64,000 bases of DNA from Odontocerum albicorne (GCA_949825065.1 OX463848.1:28711549-28775548); one strand, 5' to 3'; positions 44,251-56,520 are shown, counted from the stretch's first letter. Numbers and translations: made by a program. The notes: generated by a model from the letters alone, not told the origin.

Positions 44251-44452
44251 AACAGGCTTAAGAAAAAAAAAACGGTTGTGTTTGACATTTAATCTGTGGT
44301 CTTGAACCAAAATATTACCAGTATAAGAAATGCAACCTTGTCCGGAAAGAAATTTCGTTTTCTCGAATAGATATGATATTTTAATTACTGACTTCATTTT
44401 CTATGATCGGTAACTGAAATTGCTTAAGTTGCGTTGTTTGAGTATTATTGAA

Positions 44453-44700
44453 GATGGAACACAATAAGTTATTTTTTCGGTGCTTGACGAAAAAAAATAC
44501 ACAAAGCCAAGTAAGCCTCAAATGTGGTTTGAGAAAATTTGTTTTGGTGGTACGACAACCAAAAATGGTGTCCGCTCTGAAAGGCCGAATACTACTAATG
44601 ACGATCAAATTAAGACTGATCGAAAAAAACCAACGTTCGACGACACGGGATATTGATGAGATAATGATAATATTGAAAACCACCGTTCACGAGCTTTCGT
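44453..44700 (+). pseudogene. Decayed mariner-type transposase N-terminus
   Basis: Two plus-strand frames together show the mariner DNA-binding region. One frame reads WFEKICFGGTTTKNGVRSER then PNTTNDDQIK (HTH1 end and GRP-type linker, here ERP). The other reads LRLIEKNQRSTTRDIDEIMI then ILKTTVHE (second HTH, as in T-T-R-(D/E)-I-A ... S-x-x-TVH). A one-base shift separates them near 44610. The WVPHEL and catalytic parts are not found downstream, so this is a truncated relic of a different mariner from the one at 38958. The opposing 100-codon minus frame is a shadow. Confidence 0.65.
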
Positions 44701-44809
44701 GTGCAATTTTTTATTGAATTGGATCTAAAAATACGAAATTGCTTTCCGAACAATATTTGAAACACGTGGAACCTTTTGCAATTCAAATGTGTCAATAGCA
44801 ATTTACCAA

Positions 44810-44960
44810 CGACGGTTGCACGTTGTCACTCCTCAATTGTTCGAATGCTACAATTGAGTAACTCCGTGTCACTCTTGCTGAATATTTTTAATATAGGTGT
44901 TGTTGATGCCAGGAGGTCAATTTTCGGCATTTTTTCAATCTTAGATCTTGACTGGTAAAT
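44810..44960 (+). pseudogene. LINE 3' fragment
   Basis: Encodes NSVSLLLNIFNIGVVDARRS then IFGIFSILDLDW and a stop, matching 26400-26680 (NILNKDVVELRR) and 30750-30850. Confidence 0.55.
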
Positions 44961-45839
44961 ATACGAGTGCTTACCATTTTTTTTATTTGTTAAAAGTTTT
45001 GTTTTTTCCTACTCTAGTCTTACATTGTTGATTGGATATAATGATTTGTCAAATTAATTTTCTTTCCGTATTGTGTTTATTTTCTTTCAGTGTTGTACTC
45101 TACGTGAATATTTTCACGAATCAAATTTAAAAATATAAATTTCTCCTGAATTGTTAGTTTTTTTAATAATTGGAAAATTATCTTTCATTTACAAATTGGA
45201 ACAGTGATACGTAAAAAAAATTGGACAAAATGTGTGTTTATTTATTTGATCGCTCTGTTGTTAAATTAAAAATACAAGTAATTATTACTTATATGGACAG
45301 TAAATTATGTTTCGGAAAATCAGTAAAGATTTATTTTGGATGACGTTGTTTTATATAAGAGCCATTTACCTAATTGGTTTGTTAAAAAAATTGATAGAAA
45401 GAAAAAAGTTAAAAAAAACATTTTTTTTAAAAAAAGTTTATTTTTAAAAACTTTATAAAAGGTACCTAGTTAATAGTTTCATAAATTGATGAAATCATTT
45501 TTTTTTTAATTAATGTAAATATTCCACTAACCATAAGGGTTATCAAAAAAATGTCTCTTTAAAAGTATGTTTTAACAATTTAGATGTAAATAAAAAAGAT
45601 ATAAATAAGACCTATATAAAAAAATCAAAGTAGGTATGTATCAAGAAAAGGATAATAATCCCCGCTTCACTTGTTTCTACCTCTTATTACAAAACTCCCT
45701 TCAGGTGGAATGAAAAGAGCCTTGGAATAGGAGGTGGAAAAATATCGTGGATTAATGTAATAAGTGGAACAAAAAAGTAATTTGTTATAAAATTTTCGAA
45801 AATTTTCATATTGAAATAACTGGGGGAATTAATTGTTAA
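44961..45839. other. AT-rich sequence, nothing recognised
   Basis: Stop-rich in all frames; no motif. Confidence 0.5.
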
Positions 45840-46065
45840 TATATTGTATGAAAACATGTAATTAAAGGAAAGGGTGGAATGAGATACCTGGTATAATTTT
45901 AACCGAGGGAAATTTAAGAAATATGAGAAACAGGAGAGCATATATGAAAAACTTATAGATGTAAATAATGTGAGAGTTGTGTACGTGAATAAAAATATGC
46001 AGCGGTCTGTCCGCTCTACTTACCCCAAAGGGGACATGGTGTGGAGGTATGTTTAGAAAGATTTT
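45840..46065 (+). pseudogene. RTE-like LINE C-terminal end
   Basis: Plus strand: EGNLRNMRNRRAYMKNL, DVNNVRVVYVNKNMQ, SVRSTYPKGDMVWRYV. Same order as 8121-8290 (NRRTCM ... MDVVETKYVSR) and 62835-62890 (SVLSAYPDREIA). 5'-truncated. Confidence 0.68.
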
Positions 46066-46449
46066 AAAGACAAGTTTTAAAAAGTTTTAAAGACATGTTT
46101 AGAAAGCGCTTTGTATCAGAGCTTTGTATCCGAGTGAAAAAAACTCTAAGTGATTTATAAAATTCTAGTAATTCATAGAAAAACTCCGGTTTGATACAAA
46201 TATATTTGGATTGGTTTGGAAAAGAAATGTAAGGTGTTCTGAGGTAATTTTATTGATTTTTTTAACTATTAAACTAACGGGTTAAATTAGATTACTGCTG
46301 AATGTTTACATTAATAATTTGTTAGAAAAATTGTAACTTGAAATAACTTAAAAAACTAGGACGTTACCTGCAGCCCTTACTATGACTTGGTCATGATTTT
46401 TATTTAGCAGCTAATTTAAAAGGGTATGCAATCTAGGAATTAAAATTGC
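46066..46449. other. Unassigned
   Basis: Short duplications of AAGTTTTAAAGACA near 46070-46100; nothing else. Confidence 0.45.
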
Positions 46450-46685
46450 TCCTTTAACTAAATTGTATTGTATAACACTTTGGTTGTAAATAGTACAAGC
46501 TAGTGAGTCTATTGCCATATGTGCAGATCTCTTCCAACCAACCAAAATAATAATAAGAAATAATTTTTCAGGAAAGCTTTTTTTTAAAGAAATTGGGGTT
46601 CTAACGGGAATCAAACCCGCAGCCCTCGGGCTGGAAGACAGATATCTTATCAACAAGGACATAGAGTATGTATCTTGAAATATAT
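46450..46685 (-). mobile_element. tRNA-derived SINE
   Basis: Tail complement near 46460-46510 (GTACAAGCTAGTGAGTC), CTTCCAACCAACC, then head complement with GGGAATCAAACCCGCAGCCC and TATCTTATCAACAAGGACAT. The 94-codon minus frame reads through it and is not a gene. Confidence 0.85.
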
Positions 46686-49139
46686 AATTCAACATTTAGT
46701 TATTGGACATCTCTGAAGTGTCATCGCGTGTTAATTTTTACACTAATAATTTACTATTTTGCCTTTTATTGGTATTAACAGTATGTATGAATGAATACAT
46801 TTTATGACTTATTTTAGAGTTAATTTTTTTAGTCATATTTAGTTCCTTTAAGGAGAAAATCAAGCATTCAATAATATTTAAAAAAAGAAACAATTAATTT
46901 TTATATGAACATAAACTTCGCCAGATTTGCTCTCAGACAAAAAATAATAATTTAACATAAGATCTGAATAAATTACTAGCATGTCTAAGGTTAAGTACAT
47001 TATTATAGAGATGTTTAAAAGCTGTTGAACTGGGTATGCGATGGAGATGTTGAACTGTACGATCAGATTCAGGGAGTCTTTAGCTTTAGAAACTCAGATG
47101 AAAGTTTTGAAAGCTATCGTATCTGATAAAATCAGTCCGATTCTAAGAGTATAATTGCAAAGAAACGTTTGATGAATTTAATTGTTGGGTTTATTGATTT
47201 TCTTTAATCCGTATTAAAATATCAAACAATTTTTTTTATTAAAGATTCCGAGGAATCTGTGCTTTACTTTTATTTATTTCAAATAAACATATTTCAATAA
47301 GATATTTCATTTTAATGAAGAGCGATTGAGCCATCTTAATGATTCTACTTCTCCTGTGAAAATTATCTTCGTTCTATTACAAAAAGCTCTAAAGTTAACC
47401 TACGGCACGATTTTTTTCACCAAGTTGATAGACTAGTCACTCGCCCCATTTTACTTAACTCTCAGTCTCTACAGATCTTGCAGCACGTAATTCAAAAGCC
47501 ATTGTCTTGGCCCAGTGGTCTTATTTGATCACCCTTTTCAATAAAAAATCACGATACTCAGTATTGTTTGCTAAAGTAGAATACGCAAAACTAATGAGCG
47601 CTTACCTTAACTTTTTAAAAGCTTTACATATATCTCAGCACTATTAATCAACACCCAGACATTAAATCGCTTACCGGTTTTTGATTTTTCATTGAATACC
47701 AAACCTATTATTACTAGAAATTGACAAAAATAGATGAATCTAACTCTTGAGGAGAATTCTTTGACTAAAATAATTTTTATTCCTGAGACAGGCTTTGACC
47801 GGAGGTCCAACTAAAATTCACGTTACAAAGTCGTTAGTGTGAGTTATGTCTACAAATATAGAAGTCATCAATCGTATTTATTTGAATGAATGTCCATTAC
47901 AAGTATAATAGAAGGCATACTACAAAGGGAGAGATAAAAAGGTACTTAACGTTGGTGCTACTGAATATGATTTTGTGAGGCAATTTTTGATGGGTATATG
48001 TTGTTGCATGAAGGGCCAGGACTTGCAACTTGTTCGCATCGTCTTTCTTTACTGCGTTCTTGATAATTAGCAACAGTTGTACGTGATTTGGCTTTATCTG
48101 CTATCGTTGCTGCCAACTGTACTGAGTATTAATGTTTTAAGCGTCTTACACTGTGCATGGTTTGTGCTCGAAATATCGATCCGATTTAGGAACAAGTTAG
48201 TTCGTCATCGAACTTTTGAAACGAACGTGGGATATTTGATGGAGTTTAAGTGTCTTATGTAGTACGTCCTTTTATCTTTGGCGCTGCTCACCGTGCTTTA
48301 TTTTGCCTTCCGTAAACTCACCAAAGAAGATATTTTTTTATTTATTTGTTGACAAAACAAACGACATTCAGTGTCCTCGATCAACAATGTAAGATTTCTG
48401 TAGGAAAATCTAAATATCTCTTTAGATCAATAAGAATGATTTAATTATAATGCAAATAAAAATAATTTAGATAATATAAAATAACCAGTCTTCCAATGAA
48501 GAACGAAAATTGAGAAAATGCCGAAGAAGACATTAAAAACATCTAACATACATTAAAAATATCCATTTGACCAAGCTTGATTTATTTCCCTGGTATTACA
48601 TGTAGTTTAACTACTCTCTTACCATTTCAAAACTAATGAATTTCCATGTATAATATATTCTTACAATAGTTTTAAAATTATTTTTGTTTAAACTAAAAAA
48701 TAAGATTTTATAGAAAATTCTTCAAAAATGTTTGCTTAGCATGATACGTAGAAAGCCAAAGTTTCAATAAGGGGTCTTAAAATAAAATTTCAATATGGAT
48801 TATCACAGGGAAAGTAGGACGGGCACGCTAGGGGGATGAACAGAGCTGCACAATGAGTTTAAGGGCGGATAATGTTGAAAGCATTACATCAAACTTACAT
48901 CGGATTCACTTTTCAAGTAGGTGGGATAATGCTAAGTCAGGGAGGGGGATTGAGTTAAATTGAAGCCTGTAGATTTTTAGATATTTGACTAAATGTCATT
49001 ATACTGAAAGCCTTTTTTATGTAAATTTAAGTTGGTGTTTCATATATCTATCATATATGTACACACCTTTCTATGCTTATTTATATGAACTTTTATTTAT
49101 CCGTTTCATTTTTACAAAAAAAATATGAACCGTGTTTTA
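46686..49139. other. Long AT-rich stretch without recognisable features
   Basis: Small frames at 47607-47810 (minus) and 48077-48262 (plus) lack motifs. No repeat family from elsewhere in the window was recognised here. Confidence 0.45.
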
Positions 49140-49340
49140 TTGAATTACACCTTCGTTGTATACAGTATGGTTGTATACAGTTTCGTTGTATACCTGGCAG
49201 GCTTATTTTGCTGTGTTGATATATTCCAACCAACCACAAAGATGTAAAAGAAGCCTCGCGTGAAAACCAGTCTGGAATCCTTTTAAAAAATATCCGTTTT
49301 CCAATGATAATCCGTTCGATCGTGGTACAGCTTGTTATTC
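49140..49340 (-). mobile_element. tRNA-derived SINE, tail partly triplicated
   Basis: Tail complement with (T)CGTTGTATAC(A/C) recurring near 49153-49193, ATATTCCAACCAACCACAAA, CTCGCGTGAAAACCAGTCTG, and a decayed head near 49300-49335. Confidence 0.8.
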
Positions 49341-49445
49341 GCCTATTTGGGGATTTGACTTCTTTTGGAACCCATATTTAAAAAAGAATTGTTATTGTTG
49401 GGATTTGACTTCTTTTGGAACCCATATTTAAAAAAAAATTGTTAT
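49341..49445. repeat. Tandem duplication of ~60 bp
   Basis: GGATTTGACTTCTTTTGGAA then CCCATATTTAAAAAA and TTGTTATTGTT occurs twice in a row, nearly identical. Confidence 0.88.
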
Positions 49446-49560
49446 TGTTTGGATTTCACTAAATGCATCATCAACATCGTTCTGGTAACTTGCTACATGT
49501 CAAAGAGCCCTCAGGTTTTAATGTATATAACGAAATTGTAATAAAATACAACATTATTAA
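49446..49560 (+). mobile_element. SINE 3' part
   Basis: TTCTGGTAACTTGCTACATG, CCCTCAGGTTTTAATGTATA and ACGAAATTGTAATAAAATAC match the middle and tail of the SINE. Confidence 0.6.
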
Positions 49561-49867
49561 CGTTTCAAAAATCTTGAATGATTTGAAATTAATTTATTTC
49601 ATTGATGATATTAATATAATACGAACTGTTGTTTGTTCCTCCTTTTAAGTCAATAACACATTCTGCGTTCTCAATTAAGGTTCTTTATACGAGCCATATA
49701 AGTCATAAAAAACCTCCTTAAACATTAAAGGCAAAAGTTTGGAATAAACTGCACCCACACCAATCTCGCTGGTTCTAGATTCAAGAGCTTCAAATAAGAA
49801 CCTCTTTTGTCATTATTTTTTGTTCATTATGTTGACTTATATAAAGTTTACCTTGAAGTATGTTGTA

Positions 49868-50184
49868 TTAACGCTTTTAATCCAAGCATATTTTGCATAA
49901 AATGTCCGAAAAATTCCAATAATTTTTTGGCAAAAAAATAGTTTTTATTTTATTTTTTATCTCAGTTGATATTTAATTTTAAAACCTATTTTTTTGTAGA
50001 AACCTCCCTGTAGAGTGTAAAATAATAAGTAATTTTCATATTTCATAAAACAAATATTGTATTTTTTTTCTTATTCAACATAAAAACTTGTAGGGAAAAC
50101 TTTGATTCCGATGATCGGCCCCGTGGGATTTTTCGCATACACCAGTTGGGCCGATAATCAGCCCCGTGGGATTAAAAGGGTTAA
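49868..50184. mobile_element. piggyBac-type MITE with TTAA duplication (copy 2)
   Basis: TTAA at 49868-49871 and 50181-50184; ends CGCTTTTAAT and ATTAAAAGGG. The interior is colinear with copy 1 at 38376 (GCATATTTTGCATAAAATGT, CCTGTAGAGTGTA, CGCATACACCAGTTGGG). The internal CCGATGATCGG palindrome is intact at one site and mutated (CCGATAATCAG) at the other. The 118-codon frame starting at 50102 begins inside this element and is not a gene. Confidence 0.88.
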
Positions 50185-50188
50185 ACCA

Positions 50189-50277
50189 AATGTATCTTAT
50201 ATATCTCACTACACACTAAATGTTTCTTGTGTATCTCACTATAAACTAAATGTATCTTGTGTATCTCACTATAAACT
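50189..50277. repeat. 30-bp tandem repeat, three copies
   Basis: AATGT(A/T)TCTTGTGTATCTCA then CTATAAACTA starts at 50189, 50219 and 50249. It begins right at the MITE target duplication. Confidence 0.9.
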
Positions 50278-51669
50278 TGCATATTTTCACAGTTTAAAGC
50301 AGGTCTTTGCTCTTACACACGATCACTTCCAAATTTATAATATAATACTTTTAAGGAATCTAGAGGCTTCGTCTGTGTATTCACATCTCGAAAGCTTCAA
50401 CCCTACGTGCTGGTTTCCAGTAAGGTATCCACGTTTCCATTTCATAAAGGGGAGTTGAAAAGTTATAGTAGTGAATCGTGCATATTCTCAAGGTAAGACC
50501 CGTATCTCGATTAGGAAAAAAAGAGGTAACCTTATTAAAAGAAAATATAAACAATCAAATTTTTAACGAAGGTTTTAGCTTTAGCTTTGAGGATGTCTAA
50601 ATGTAGATATTCAATAAGAACTTGTATTTTTGTTCCACTAATTATTACCGCGATTCGCGTTTGTAACTTCAATTCTGAGACTCTAAAAGTTTGTTTGAAA
50701 CAGTATTTTGTTACATATTCTAAAATATGGTCACTCTGATAGGAAAGAAAATATATTTGTGTTTTTATAACATTTTTTTCTAAAATTATTATTTCTTACT
50801 TAGTAAATAATTTTACTATAAACAGTTAAGGAAGAACGATTCTCTAAGTGCGCCGGTAAAGAAGGTTTCCGTTCTAAAAGTTTGTAAGTTATTAAAATAT
50901 TTTTTCACTCGGCAAACGTTGGAACGTTTTATATTTTTAAGTAATGATTTGAGGAAACACGGGGCAGGATCTGGGAAGGAAATCCTTAAGTTGCCAGGGA
51001 AGGGCTGTTAGGCTGAGGGCGGAACTTTACAAATTACTTGGTCGAAATTTGTGCGTGTTTCATATTGAAGACCCCAAAATATCTTGTAGAGGGGACGGGG
51101 TATTAATTTTATGTGTCCATTTGGTAAATCATAACATTATAATGACCTCAGCGATTTATATTATACTACATGTTTATAACCAGTGTGTGGTATTGATTTT
51201 TATAAATAGGAATTATTTCTTTACTTTAAAAAATATTTTAAATATTCATTCGTTTTAAGAATCGTATAGTTTCTAAGAAATACATTTTTGTTACGTATTT
51301 ATCGAAAAAATAGAAATATTTTTACCAAGAAAGTAAAATATTTTAATCGATTTCTTACTGATGAAAATTTTGAACTAGTAGATAAAATTTTCCTTATTGT
51401 TTCTTAAGGCTTGTTAAAAATTTAAAAGTATCACAAGGTTGCCTTTCTTTTTTTTTCGTTTCATTTTTACCAATTTAGATTCATGTAATACAATGATGTG
51501 TGGATATATAACACCGTTTGTAGTAACAAATAAATAACTTAATTGCAGAGACATAAAGTTTTGATACAATATAAAAAAATTCTGAGTTAGTAAGGAAGTT
51601 TTTCATACAAATAATAATATAAACCTAAATTAGAGGAAGTCTGAATTATCAACCCCTTCATGCATTTTT
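50278..51669. other. Unassigned
   Basis: No recognised gene or repeat; a GC-richer patch at 50950-51030 is not identifiable. Confidence 0.45.
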
Positions 51670-51835
51670 CAATACCAACATAGAAGGAAGAAGACCAATA
51701 AGTCACATCGGAAGTTGGAGAAGCGGATGGAGTAGTTGCGTGAGCATAGCCTAGGATTAAACTAGGCAGAGGTATTAGTGTTGACCGTTAATGAATTGTG
51801 GAAATCATTGGAGAGTGGTTTTGTAGCATTAGAAA
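51670..51835 (+). pseudogene. Probable LINE C-terminal scrap
   Basis: The plus strand reads NIEGRRPISHIGSWRSGW then, after a stop, EVLVLTVNELWKSLES in another frame. GRRP-x-x-x-x-x-x-W is the usual LINE C-terminal basic patch. Short and decayed. Confidence 0.42.
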
Positions 51836-52029
51836 ATTCCGTTCTGAATGCGGGGTTGACATCTTAAACAATGCGAGCCGACCTTGCCAAAAGTATAAAA
51901 CCAAAGGGTTTACTTCAAACTGATTCACTTTAGTATCAGTTAATCATATACCATATTTAAGATAATTTTTTTTTTATTTGTTTGACAAATTACTTTTATT
52001 TGGTCGACATAATTTAGTGTGTTTAATAC

Positions 52030-52440
52030 TTCCAATTCTTCTTCAGATTTTCGCAAGAGACTCCACTTTCTTTTAGAACACGGACGGTCTCTTCGATTAG
52101 GCAATGTGAAACTTTGTGCGGAATGTCTGAAGACTGGGAGAAAGTGGCTCAGGATCGGGGAGGGTGGAATGCCATCTATTCTCGGGCTGATGACGTCTCA
52201 ACGGCTAGAGATGTGAGAAACCGCGTACTGCGGACATGCATCAGCGTTACCAGGCGATTCAGTAGGACCCACACATCTGTGAAATCTGCGGGAGGGAGTG
52301 TGCATCGAGGATTGAAATGTTTTTTTTACAGATCACATTATTGACGTGGAACAGCAGATCAACATTTACGTTGAACTGGCGAAGGTATCCTCGACTACGA
52401 AACCCAGCAACGATGACCATAGAAAAACACATTGTCATAG
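52030..52440 (+). pseudogene. LINE C-terminal end with CCHH-type zinc finger
   Basis: Plus strand: SEDWEKVAQDRGGWNAIYSR (the W-x-x-(V/L)-AQDR-x-x-W patch), then in a shifted frame CEICGRECASRIEMF (C-x2-C of a terminal zinc finger, the usual C-x-x-C-x-R-x-C-x-SRIGL form) and FTDHII. The 3' tail GGTATCCTCGACTACGAAAC then CCAGCAACGATG is shared with the second SINE type at 37800. At least one frameshift. Confidence 0.72.
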
Positions 52441-54369
52441 ATTTTTATTGTGTAATATAATATTATGCATAAAATATTATATATAAATAGGGATATTTAA
52501 ACTGTCTGAAAGAGTCAAAATGTTGATTGGAAGTGGAATATCAAAATTTGCAAATGAAAAATAAAAATTAGGAAAAAGTCAAGAGAATTAATTGTAGTTG
52601 AATAAAATGTGACTTAAGCCCTCCTCGTCCAGACCATATTCGTGTAAGAAAAAATAAAATTCTCTTATGAGTTAAGATGTTGATTCCATATAAAGGGCTT
52701 AGTTTCCATTTGCTTAAAATTTGTCATAGATTGATAAAAAAGTGTTGACTTCAAAAGTCTTTAAACCGTTTATTCAAATCCAATTTCGAATCAATTTTTT
52801 GGAATTGGTACTTACCACAGTAGATAAGCTATCAAAATACCTTATTTTTGCTAAAGCTTTATTATAAAAAAATATCTTATTTTAACTGCACACTTTCTGC
52901 CTGAACATGGTTTCTTTGAAAAGTAAAATATGTCTTGTTTTTTTTCCATTACCCGTAATATTATGGTATATATACCCCATGTTTTATTCATGTATGTCAT
53001 TATTCTTAACAAGTACGCTGGTATTTTTCTTCTTCTTCATCTACCGTGTCCAGTCTGTTACTGATGTTGAAAAACTACTGATGTCTCTGTAGGCACGATA
53101 CAGCTTCTTGACTGTCTTCATACCAGTTTACTCGCGAATGTTGTCTAACTATAGTAAGACAAGCGTCTTCCACCGATTATATCCATCAATAGTTATTTTA
53201 TGGTATTTTTTCTCTGAATTATCTTCCAGCATTTAATTTTTAGATTTCTAATTCTGCTTGGCGTAGAAATTCGAGATACGACGATATCAAGAAACTCTGA
53301 GCATTCATCGATGAATTCACATTTTGAGTAAGTCCTGTTTATTAAAGATGCTGGTCAACATGGACATCAACACCATAGAGTAGAATATATCATATATAGC
53401 AATTAATCCTGATCTCTTCTTGAGAAATGGTGTAAATGTCAATTTTTTTCGGTATCTGTTTTTTTTTTCAATTTATCTGACCATAGGGTGATATTGTCAA
53501 ATAAATTGAAGAGGCGAACAAACCAAATCATTGAAAGAATAATATCCTTGTAATAAGGTTTCGCATTTTTGTTTGTCTGCTTTAGTATACGATGTATAAG
53601 TCCCTCGATCTTCGAGAATATAAAATGTTCCCTTGTTAAATATCCCTCATACAAATGCTCATATGCCATTAATCATAACACAAGAAAGGGGATCTATTAA
53701 CAGACCCTTTGTGGAATACAACAGAAGAATACGTAGAAAATAAATTCCCCGTATTAATAATAGTTTTATCATAGAAGGCATTATACTGACAAGGTCATTA
53801 TTTTTATGATTCGGAAATGAAAGCAGTTTTCATAAATATTCCAGTTCAGTTAAGCTTATTACGACGAAAATATTAAATTTTAGGTCCAATGGTTTACAAG
53901 TTTATTCACTTTTCCAGGTAATTTAATTCAATTATAAATTACGAAACCGCGAAAAAATTCTTACCCCTCCTCGATATTCGAATTCTAGAGAAAATATGTT
54001 TTTACAATAGCTTACTAAAACACTTCAATACAAATATCTCTATATTTCTTGAGTCTTCCAAGTAACGTGGGCGAAATATCCCAGAATGTTCAACTACAGC
54101 TGGCAAACGTTCTTTGGTATTAAATTTTGATATTTTGTTATTCAGGCGTGCTGTCTAGAGAATTTAAGGCAATCGCTTCACGCACAACATATCAAAATCT
54201 ACAAACTACTAGTGATCTATAGTATTTTCAGCATCGTAAGAGCAACTCGGGAATACCAAAGGTGTTATAAGAAGCACGTTTGTCGTCATGGTTTAAGCTT
54301 TTGTGGCTGATATCCACAGCACAATTAGATTATTGTTCTAAGATTTAGTTTACATAAATACCAGCACGC
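52441..54369. other. Long AT-rich stretch without recognisable features
   Basis: A 76-codon minus-strand frame at 53439-53669 (MAYEHLYEGYLTREHFIFSK start) is open but matches no family I know. Nothing else supported. Confidence 0.4.
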
Positions 54370-54800
54370 CTTCTCCCTGTTGGAGTAGGCAGAGAAAACG
54401 GAGCATCAGATTTCTTATCTTGACATACATATTTCGCCTCTTCTACATTCATACACCCTCTCATATAACTTCAACGATTTCTATCTTTAAACATTTCCTT
54501 CTTCAAAATATAATTCATTTGATCCAACCATTTTCCTTGATCTTTTTCTTCCACCCATATTTGTATTGAATATTATTTTCTTAGCATTGCTTCATTCATT
54601 CTTTCTACATACTCAAACTATCTCAAAGTGCTCTTTTCGATTTTACTTAATACATGAACCTTATGACCATATATATCCCTAAACATTTTAAATCATATTG
54701 TTATACATTGTAACCCTAATTTATGTTTCTCAGTGCACGTATTTCCACGCCTTTTCTACGGCTCCTATAATTATTTTTCCACGTTCATGTTTCTCTTTTA
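54370..54800 (-). pseudogene. RTE-like LINE C-terminal region
   Basis: Minus strand, across frames: HERGKIIIGAVEKAW, ERMNEAMLRKYSIQIW, EEKDQGKWLDQMNYILKKEM, YMRGCMNVEEAKYVCQDKK, FSLPTPTG. It is colinear with 16798-17060 and with the satellite monomer (plus strand GGAGTAGGCAGAGAAAACGG at about 54380 versus GGAGTAGGTGGAGAGAATAT in the monomer). It is the non-amplified relative of the satellite source. Confidence 0.7.
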
Positions 54801-55262
54801 TATATCAAAGCTGGCACCTAAATATTGATATCTTAGCAGATTTCGTTGAGGTCTGATTCGAGTATATAGGTAGGTTTTGGTGCTCTATAAACTTCGTTTC
54901 ATATCGTTACACGCCGTTCGATATCCCTCTTAACTGTTTAATTATCTGAGAAAATACTACCTCAATAGCAGAATTCCTCAACTTGTTCTAATATTCAATT
55001 GTTCATCTATGTTATATATCGCAATTATTTCTCCTTCACAATTCTTTTGGATTTCGTGGCATTTATTCTTATATAATTTATATCAAGATGATATAAGATA
55101 TCCTTGTCTTGCTCCTTTTGTAATATTAAAACACGCAGTCTAGACACCGTTCACTCTAATACATAGCCTACTTTCGACATTTAATGACAAAACACATATA
55201 ATAATCTATTATACATGCAACATCATATTCATTCAATATTTACCAGCTTCTTAGCACGTGGT
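54801..55262. other. Probable further 5' LINE decay, unassigned
   Basis: The sequence composition continues that of the LINE fragment, but no motif is clear. Confidence 0.3.
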
Positions 55263-55418
55263 CATTTGTTGTTTCTAAGTCTACATATAACAAACAAAAC
55301 ATTTGTTGTTTCTAAGTCTACATATAACATAAACAAAACATTTGTTGTTTCTAAGTCTACATATAACATAAACAAAACATTTGTTGTTTCTAAGTCTACA
55401 TATAACATAAACAAAACA
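55263..55418. repeat. 39-bp tandem repeat, four copies
   Basis: CATTTGTTGTTTCTAAGTCT then ACATATAACATAAACAAAA starts at 55263, 55300, 55339 and 55378 (the first unit is 2 bp shorter). Copies are nearly identical, so it is young. The period is a multiple of three, so the plus strand reads NKTFVVSKSTYNI repeatedly. Confidence 0.95.
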
Positions 55419-56399
55419 CTTAATTTTTGACATATGTGTAAATTTCTTTCAATATTGTTTTAATACAAAAGTAATATTCTAATGTTAAAAAAATATTTGC
55501 AAAATAAAACCCGAAAATTGCTTTTGTAAAAAGTTATTCCTAAAATTCTTTACTGGGAAATATTAAATGAGTGTTTTTGCTTTCGCAAAATGTTTGCATC
55601 TTTTTCAATACATTTTAGAATCAACGGCAAATTATAAAAGAAACTCGCTTTAAAATAAATATAGTAATATTCCTTGGATATAACGAGACCTTTTCAAAAA
55701 AAAATAATAATGGAACCAATTTTACGGTAAGTGAAATTGATAAACGGGTTTCAATATTCTTGGAAAAAAAAATACACTGAATTTAAAAAAAAAATCTCAA
55801 TTTCATGTCAGGATTTTCGTAAAAATGTCTGAATGTGAACTTTTATTCAACTATTTAATTTGAAAACGGAGAAATATAATCTTCAAAATATTTTTTCAAT
55901 ATTAATTGATTTTTTACAAATTGTGATTATAAACATTTAAGAACCAAATGGTGTTGATAATGGTCAACTTTTGATTGGTTTTCTGTTTTAAATATTTTTG
56001 TCTTTTTTCTTCCCTTTCATTCAAAATTGGCGTCTATCATACAGACGACGCCACACCATTTGTACTTTTTTTTACTTCATGTCCTTGAAGTTTGTGATAT
56101 ATATTTTTTAATTCCCTACTTATTTAGTGCTTGGATAGGTTAGAACCTAAACACCTTGTTTACAATAATAATAAACCTATTAACACTCGTCATAGAATGA
56201 CAAGATATACCAAAAGAAACCAGAATCATTCTAAATTCCACACATTTGGTTACAAATCTCCGCGGATTCGTTTATAAGACGCTGTTCTTTTATCAGGAGG
56301 TTTTGGGTAAAATTTCTAATGATACCATAAAAAAGTTATCAGTGTGGTTAAAACAATTGTCTGGTAACAATATAACTAATAATAGATAACTCAATGATC
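55419..56399. other. AT-rich sequence, nothing recognised
   Basis: No coding or repeat signal. Confidence 0.5.
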
Positions 56400-56520
56400 A
56401 TACTACTGACCAGATTCAAAGTTCCATAGACCAGATCCTACCCAGACTACTGACCTGATTACTCACTGAAAATACTACTGACCAGATTCTTAGTTCCATA
56501 CACCAGATCATTGGCCAACT
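56400..56520. repeat. Short duplicated phrase
   Basis: ACTACTGACCAGATTC..AGTTCCATA(G/C)ACCAGATC occurs twice about 70 bp apart. Confidence 0.75.

Noticed and set aside
44381..44683. 100-codon minus-strand reading frame
   Set aside because: Shadow of the mariner-like coding sequence on the plus strand.
50102..50458. 118-codon plus-strand reading frame
   Set aside because: Starts inside a MITE and runs through a 30-bp tandem repeat; not a gene.
53439..53669. 76-codon minus-strand reading frame as a gene
   Set aside because: Open, but no known domain, no start context evidence and no neighbouring gene structure.
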